Shown here piece by piece: positions 60,058 to 64,000 of a DNA stretch of 64,000 nt. The position numbers were made by a program, and so were the translations under genes. The DNA is taken from positions 2,604,001-2,668,000 of the forward strand of contig OZ245783.1 of the NCBI GenBank assembly GCA_965227875.1, in the 5' to 3' direction. How positions within the stretch are numbered: position 1 is the stretch's first letter; the number at the start of each line of letters is the position of its first letter. The notes under the pieces were generated by a model. That model was given only the letters and a program-made list of their open reading frames with translations. It ran no database searches and was not told where the DNA came from. Source of the DNA: G965227875 sp965227875 (GTDB lineage Bacteria > Pseudomonadota > Alphaproteobacteria > Rhizobiales > JAJFHC01).

Positions 60058-61326
60058 TCAGGATGCGGTCAACCGGCAGAGCGTGTTGAGCATGAGCTGC
60101 GCGCCCTTTTCGATGTCAGCCCATTCCGTGCATTCGCCGGGTGAATGGCTGATGCCGTTGCGGCTCGGAACGAAGATGAGGCCGGATGGACAGATCGCGC
60201 TCATGGTCTGCGCGTCGTGACCCGCACCCGACGGCATGACGAGACTGTCATATCCGAGCCTGTCGGCCTCCTCGCGCAGGACCGAAACCATTTCGGGGTC
60301 GAGCGTCGCCGGATCCAGCCAGCTCAGTTGCCGTATGTCGATGCCGAGGCCGCGGGCCTGCGCCGTCCGTCCGGCGCGGCTTTTCACGGCGTCCGCGAGG
60401 GCAGCCTGCACCTCTGCGTCGGAATCCCGGATGTTGACGGTGAAAACCGCCTTGCCCGGAACCGTGTGGGGAAAGTTCGGGGCGATCTCGACCTTGCCGA
60501 TGGTGATCCGCGACTCGGCCGATCCGGCGTTTTCGACGATGTAGGGAATTTCACTCGCGAACGCGGCCAGTCCGGCGAAGGCATCCGCCCGCATGTCCAT
60601 GGGCGTCGTGCCGGAATGGTTGGCCTCGCCCGAATAGGCGATTTCCAGGTTGCATACGCCGGAGACCGAACTGGCGATCCCGATGGGAAGGCCGCGCCGT
60701 TCCAGGACCGGGCCCTGTTCGACGTGGAGCTCGAGGAAACAGGCGACGTCGCCGGGCGTGCGGGCGCAATCGAGCGCATCCGTGGCGCGCAGGCCCTGGG
60801 CGCGCATCGCGTCGCTGAGCATGATGCCGTCCGCATCGCGCGCCCGCGCCAGCCATTGCGCGTCCACCTGGCCCGTGATCGCCTGGGAGCCGAGCATGCC
60901 GCCGAAACGGCCTTCTTCTTCCGCCGTGACCACAACCTCGACCGGTTTGTCCGGTCGGAACCCCGCGTCGAGCATGGCCCTTACGCATTCCAGCGCGACG
61001 CAAACGCCGAGCGAGCCGTCGAACGCGCCGCCCTCGGGCACGGTGTCGAGATGCGAACCCGCCATCACGCATGGCCCGTCGCCATCGCCGAGGCGGCCGA
61101 AAAGGTTGGCGACGCCGTCCATGCGCACATCGAGCCCCGTGGTTCGCATTTCCGCCGCGAACCAGTGGCGGACGGCCATGTCCGCGTCGCTGAAACCGAC
61201 GCGGTTGTATCCGCCGGTCTCGTCGTTGAAACCGAAGGCATTGACCCCGTCGAGGAGGGACTTGAGACGCGCGGAGTTGATGCGCGGCGAACTGTCTGAC
61301 GGGTTCGAATCCTGTGGGGCTGGCAC
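60058..61326 (-). CDS. M20 Zn-dependent amidohydrolase (N-carbamoyl-amino-acid / allantoate type)
   Basis: 422 residues from the GTG at 61326, with gaggag five bases upstream; an ATG at 61392 would place the start in the regulatory gap. The metal centre is visible as GSHLDTVPEGGAFDGSLGV, VTAEEEGRFGGMLGS and ELHVEQGPVLERRGLPIGIA, with PSGAGHDAQTMSAICPSGLI near the end; this order is specific to beta-ureidopropionase / N-carbamoyl-L-amino acid hydrolase / allantoate amidohydrolase. It is divergent from the ABC operon at 61442, whose import substrate it may process. Confidence 0.88.
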   Translation of the reverse strand: MPAPQDSNPSDSSPRINSARLKSLLDGVNAFGFNDETGGYNRVGFSDADMAVRHWFAAEMRTTGLDVRMDGVANLFGRLGDGDGPCVMAGSHLDTVPEGGAFDGSLGVCVALECVRAMLDAGFRPDKPVEVVVTAEEEGRFGGMLGSQAITGQVDAQWLARARDADGIMLSDAMRAQGLRATDALDCARTPGDVACFLELHVEQGPVLERRGLPIGIASSVSGVCNLEIAYSGEANHSGTTPMDMRADAFAGLAAFASEIPYIVENAGSAESRITIGKVEIAPNFPHTVPGKAVFTVNIRDSDAEVQAALADAVKSRAGRTAQARGLGIDIRQLSWLDPATLDPEMVSVLREEADRLGYDSLVMPSGAGHDAQTMSAICPSGLIFVPSRNGISHSPGECTEWADIEKGAQLMLNTLCRLTAS

Positions 61327-61367
61327 CTGAACTCCTCGGTCTGATCCGGTGGTCGATATATTTATTA

Positions 61368-61401
61368 TGATAAATAACTTGCAGTGATGCAAAGTTTATC
61401 A
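61368..61401. promoter_or_regulatory. TGATAAA...TTTATCA dyad in the amidohydrolase/ABC divergent gap
   Basis: Inverted tgataaa (61368-61374) and tttatca (61395-61401) enclose a second imperfect dyad, acttgca/tgcaaagt, in an unusually AT-rich 34-bp stretch. It lies between divergent starts at 61326 and 61442, a natural site for a shared regulator. The regulator gene is not in the window. Confidence 0.55.
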
Positions 61402-61441
61402 TTAATCTGGAGGCGCTTTTTTGACCTCTAGGAGTGAAACC

Positions 61442-63001
61442 ATGTTGAGATTTCTGGCTGCGGCCATAGCGGCCGTGACGATGATGGTCACGACATCGGC
61501 GATGTCGCAGACGCCTCCGAACGTGCTCGTCGTGGGGCAGATCGCCGAGCCGAAGTCGCTCGACCCGCATGCGGTCACGGCGGTGAACGACTTCCGAATT
61601 CTGATGAACGTCTATGACGGGCTCACCCGTTACAAGGACGGAACCCTCGAGGTCGAACCCGGTCTCGCCGAAAGCTGGACGATTTCCGACGACGGCAAGA
61701 CCTACACGTTCAAGCTGCGTCAGGGCATCAAGTTTCACGACGGGTCGGACTTCAACGCCGAAGCCGTGAAGTTCAACTTCGACCGCATGCTGAAGAAAGA
61801 CCATCCCTTCCACGAGACCGGCCCGTTCCCGCTCTCTTTCTTCTTCTCGTCGGTCGAGGAGGTGAGCGCGCCTGATCCGCAGACGGTCGTCTTCAAGCTC
61901 AAGGCGCCTTACGCGCCCTTCCTGTCGAACCTCGCCTATCCCACCGGCCTCATTGTCTCGCCGGACGCGGTCAGGAAACACGGCAAGGAGTTCGGCCGGA
62001 ACCCGTCCGGGACCGGCGCCTACCGTTTTGCTGAGTGGGAGGCCAATGCGAAGGTCGTCATAACGAAGAACGACGCCTACTGGGACGGCGCGCCGAAGCT
62101 CGAGGCGATCGTCTTCCGGCCGATCACCGACGCCAACACGCGCATCGCCGAGATGCTCTCCGGCGGTCTCGACATCATGGTCGAAGTGCCGCCCGACAGC
62201 CTCGGCCAGTTCAAGGGCAATGCGGACTACACCGTGCTCGAGCAGGCCGGACCCCACGTCTGGTTCCTGATCCTCAATGCCAAGGAAGGCCCGTTCGCCA
62301 AGAAGGAAATCCGCCAGGCCGCCAACTACGCCATCAACAAGAAGGCGCTGGTGGAAAACATCCTGCAGGGAACCGCCGACGTGGCGGCCGGTCCGACCCC
62401 GCCCGCCTTCGCATGGGCCTACAACGAGTCGCTGGAGCCCTACCCCTACGATCCCGAGAAGGCGAAGGCGCTGCTGAAGGACGCGGGCTATGACGGCAAG
62501 GAACTGACCTTCTACGTCACCGAGGGCGGCTCCGGCATGCTCGATCCCGTGGCCATGGGCACCGCGATCCAGGCCGACCTGCAGGCCATCGGCATGAAGG
62601 TGAAGATCGAGACCTACGAGTGGAACACCTTCCTGGGCAAGGTCAACCCGGGGCTCGAGGGCAAGGCCGACATGGCCGAAATGGCCTGGATGACGAACGA
62701 TCCGGACACGCTTCCCTATCTCGCCCTGCGGACCGAAGCCTGGCCTGACAAGGGTGGATTCAACTCCGGATACTATTCCAATCCGAAGGTCGACGAACTC
62801 CTGAACAAGGCGCGCGAGGTGACAGACCAGGCCGAACGCGCGAAACTCTACCAGGAGATGCAGACCATCGTGCGCGACGATGCGCCGTGGGTCTTCGTCG
62901 CAAACTGGAAGCAGAACGCCGTGACCAAGGCGGGCGTGCAGGACTTCAAGCTGCAGCCGTCCTTCTTCCTGATGTTGCAGGACGTGGCCAAGCCGCAATA
63001 G
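61442..63001 (+). CDS. DppA/OppA-type periplasmic binding protein
   Basis: 519 residues with taggag before the ATG and a signal peptide ending TSAMSQTPP. The SBP_bac_5 pattern is visible: GQIAEPKSLDPHAVTAVNDF, NVYDGLTRYKDGTLEVEPGL, AESWTISDDGKTYTFKLRQG and KFHDGSDFNAEAVKFNFDRM, then GTGAYRFAEWEANAKVVITK. It binds peptides or similar small compounds for the permease at 63084. Being divergent from an M20 amidohydrolase suggests N-carbamoyl or N-acyl amino acids or peptides as substrate; this is inference. Confidence 0.93.
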   Translation: MLRFLAAAIAAVTMMVTTSAMSQTPPNVLVVGQIAEPKSLDPHAVTAVNDFRILMNVYDGLTRYKDGTLEVEPGLAESWTISDDGKTYTFKLRQGIKFHDGSDFNAEAVKFNFDRMLKKDHPFHETGPFPLSFFFSSVEEVSAPDPQTVVFKLKAPYAPFLSNLAYPTGLIVSPDAVRKHGKEFGRNPSGTGAYRFAEWEANAKVVITKNDAYWDGAPKLEAIVFRPITDANTRIAEMLSGGLDIMVEVPPDSLGQFKGNADYTVLEQAGPHVWFLILNAKEGPFAKKEIRQAANYAINKKALVENILQGTADVAAGPTPPAFAWAYNESLEPYPYDPEKAKALLKDAGYDGKELTFYVTEGGSGMLDPVAMGTAIQADLQAIGMKVKIETYEWNTFLGKVNPGLEGKADMAEMAWMTNDPDTLPYLALRTEAWPDKGGFNSGYYSNPKVDELLNKAREVTDQAERAKLYQEMQTIVRDDAPWVFVANWKQNAVTKAGVQDFKLQPSFFLMLQDVAKPQ

Positions 63002-63083
63002 TCCTGTCCATGTTCCGGGACGCTCCGGCGGCGGTCACCGCCGGGGCGCCCCGCTCCACGCGAAACTCGACCGGCAGGGACCC

Positions 63084-64000
<917 letters not shown>

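Overview
The window is GC-rich bacterial DNA (roughly two-thirds G+C by eye) from an alphaproteobacterium, most likely a Rhodospirillales-like lineage; I cannot place it to genus. The signs are a GcrA cell-cycle regulator with a cluster of CcrM-type GANTC sites in front of it, the phoR-pstSCAB-phoU-phoB order, the argD-argF-hslO order, a znuA / znuCB-zur divergon, and many ABC uptake operons run by IclR and LysR regulators.

Layout. 1-965: end of a probable VOC-family gene, then about 750 bp of non-coding repeats. 966-3547: EamA exporter, a Tat-exported dioxygenase-like protein overlapping a ferric-reductase-like membrane protein, and a VOC protein. 3568-7021: zinc uptake, with znuC-znuB-zur facing znuA across a Zur-type operator; ZnuA carries a five-unit His-rich tandem repeat and ZnuC a His-rich tail. 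7133-9062: small single genes (GST, membrane protein, cupin, DUF1203). 9063-11411: an AT-richer islet with one coiled-coil membrane protein and little else. 11412-17169: a cupin, then an IclR-regulated operon with an NMT1/SsuA-type ABC importer, an alpha/beta-barrel protein and a fumarylacetoacetate-hydrolase-family enzyme. 17202-23835: UPF0178 protein, LysR regulator, cupredoxin-like protein, MerA-like flavoprotein with a TVP38 membrane protein, VIT1-type transporter, and an APH-like/AAA fusion. 23958-33951: cytochrome c, flavin monooxygenase, cupin, extradiol-dioxygenase-like protein, IclR, and a LivKHMGF-type importer with a reductase, which looks like a ring-compound uptake and catabolism region. 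33936-36239: LprI-like protein and a CDP-alcohol phosphatidyltransferase with an extra N-terminal domain. 36378-44039: the phosphate regulon. 44292-48148: a small beta-grasp-like protein ending in Gly-Gly, two bases before a 1171-residue DUF4132 protein. 48197-54938: gcrA, argD, argF, hslO, a LysR regulator, a membrane protein and argE. 55093-59564: RND efflux pair. 59573-64000: DUF1801 protein, M20 amidohydrolase and the start of a dipeptide-type ABC operon that runs off the end.

The most interesting item is the pair at 44292-48148. The small protein has the C-terminal pattern of MoaD/ThiS/ubiquitin-like proteins (strand, proline-leucine, Gly-Gly) and appears translationally tied to a DUF4132 (MolR/YehI-family) giant, with no E1-like, JAB or thiamin/molybdopterin gene nearby. 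Other points for follow-up are the five GANTC sites upstream of gcrA, the terminator inside the argD leader, the foreign-looking gene at 9503-11023, and the ten-unit palindromic repeat array at 309-880.
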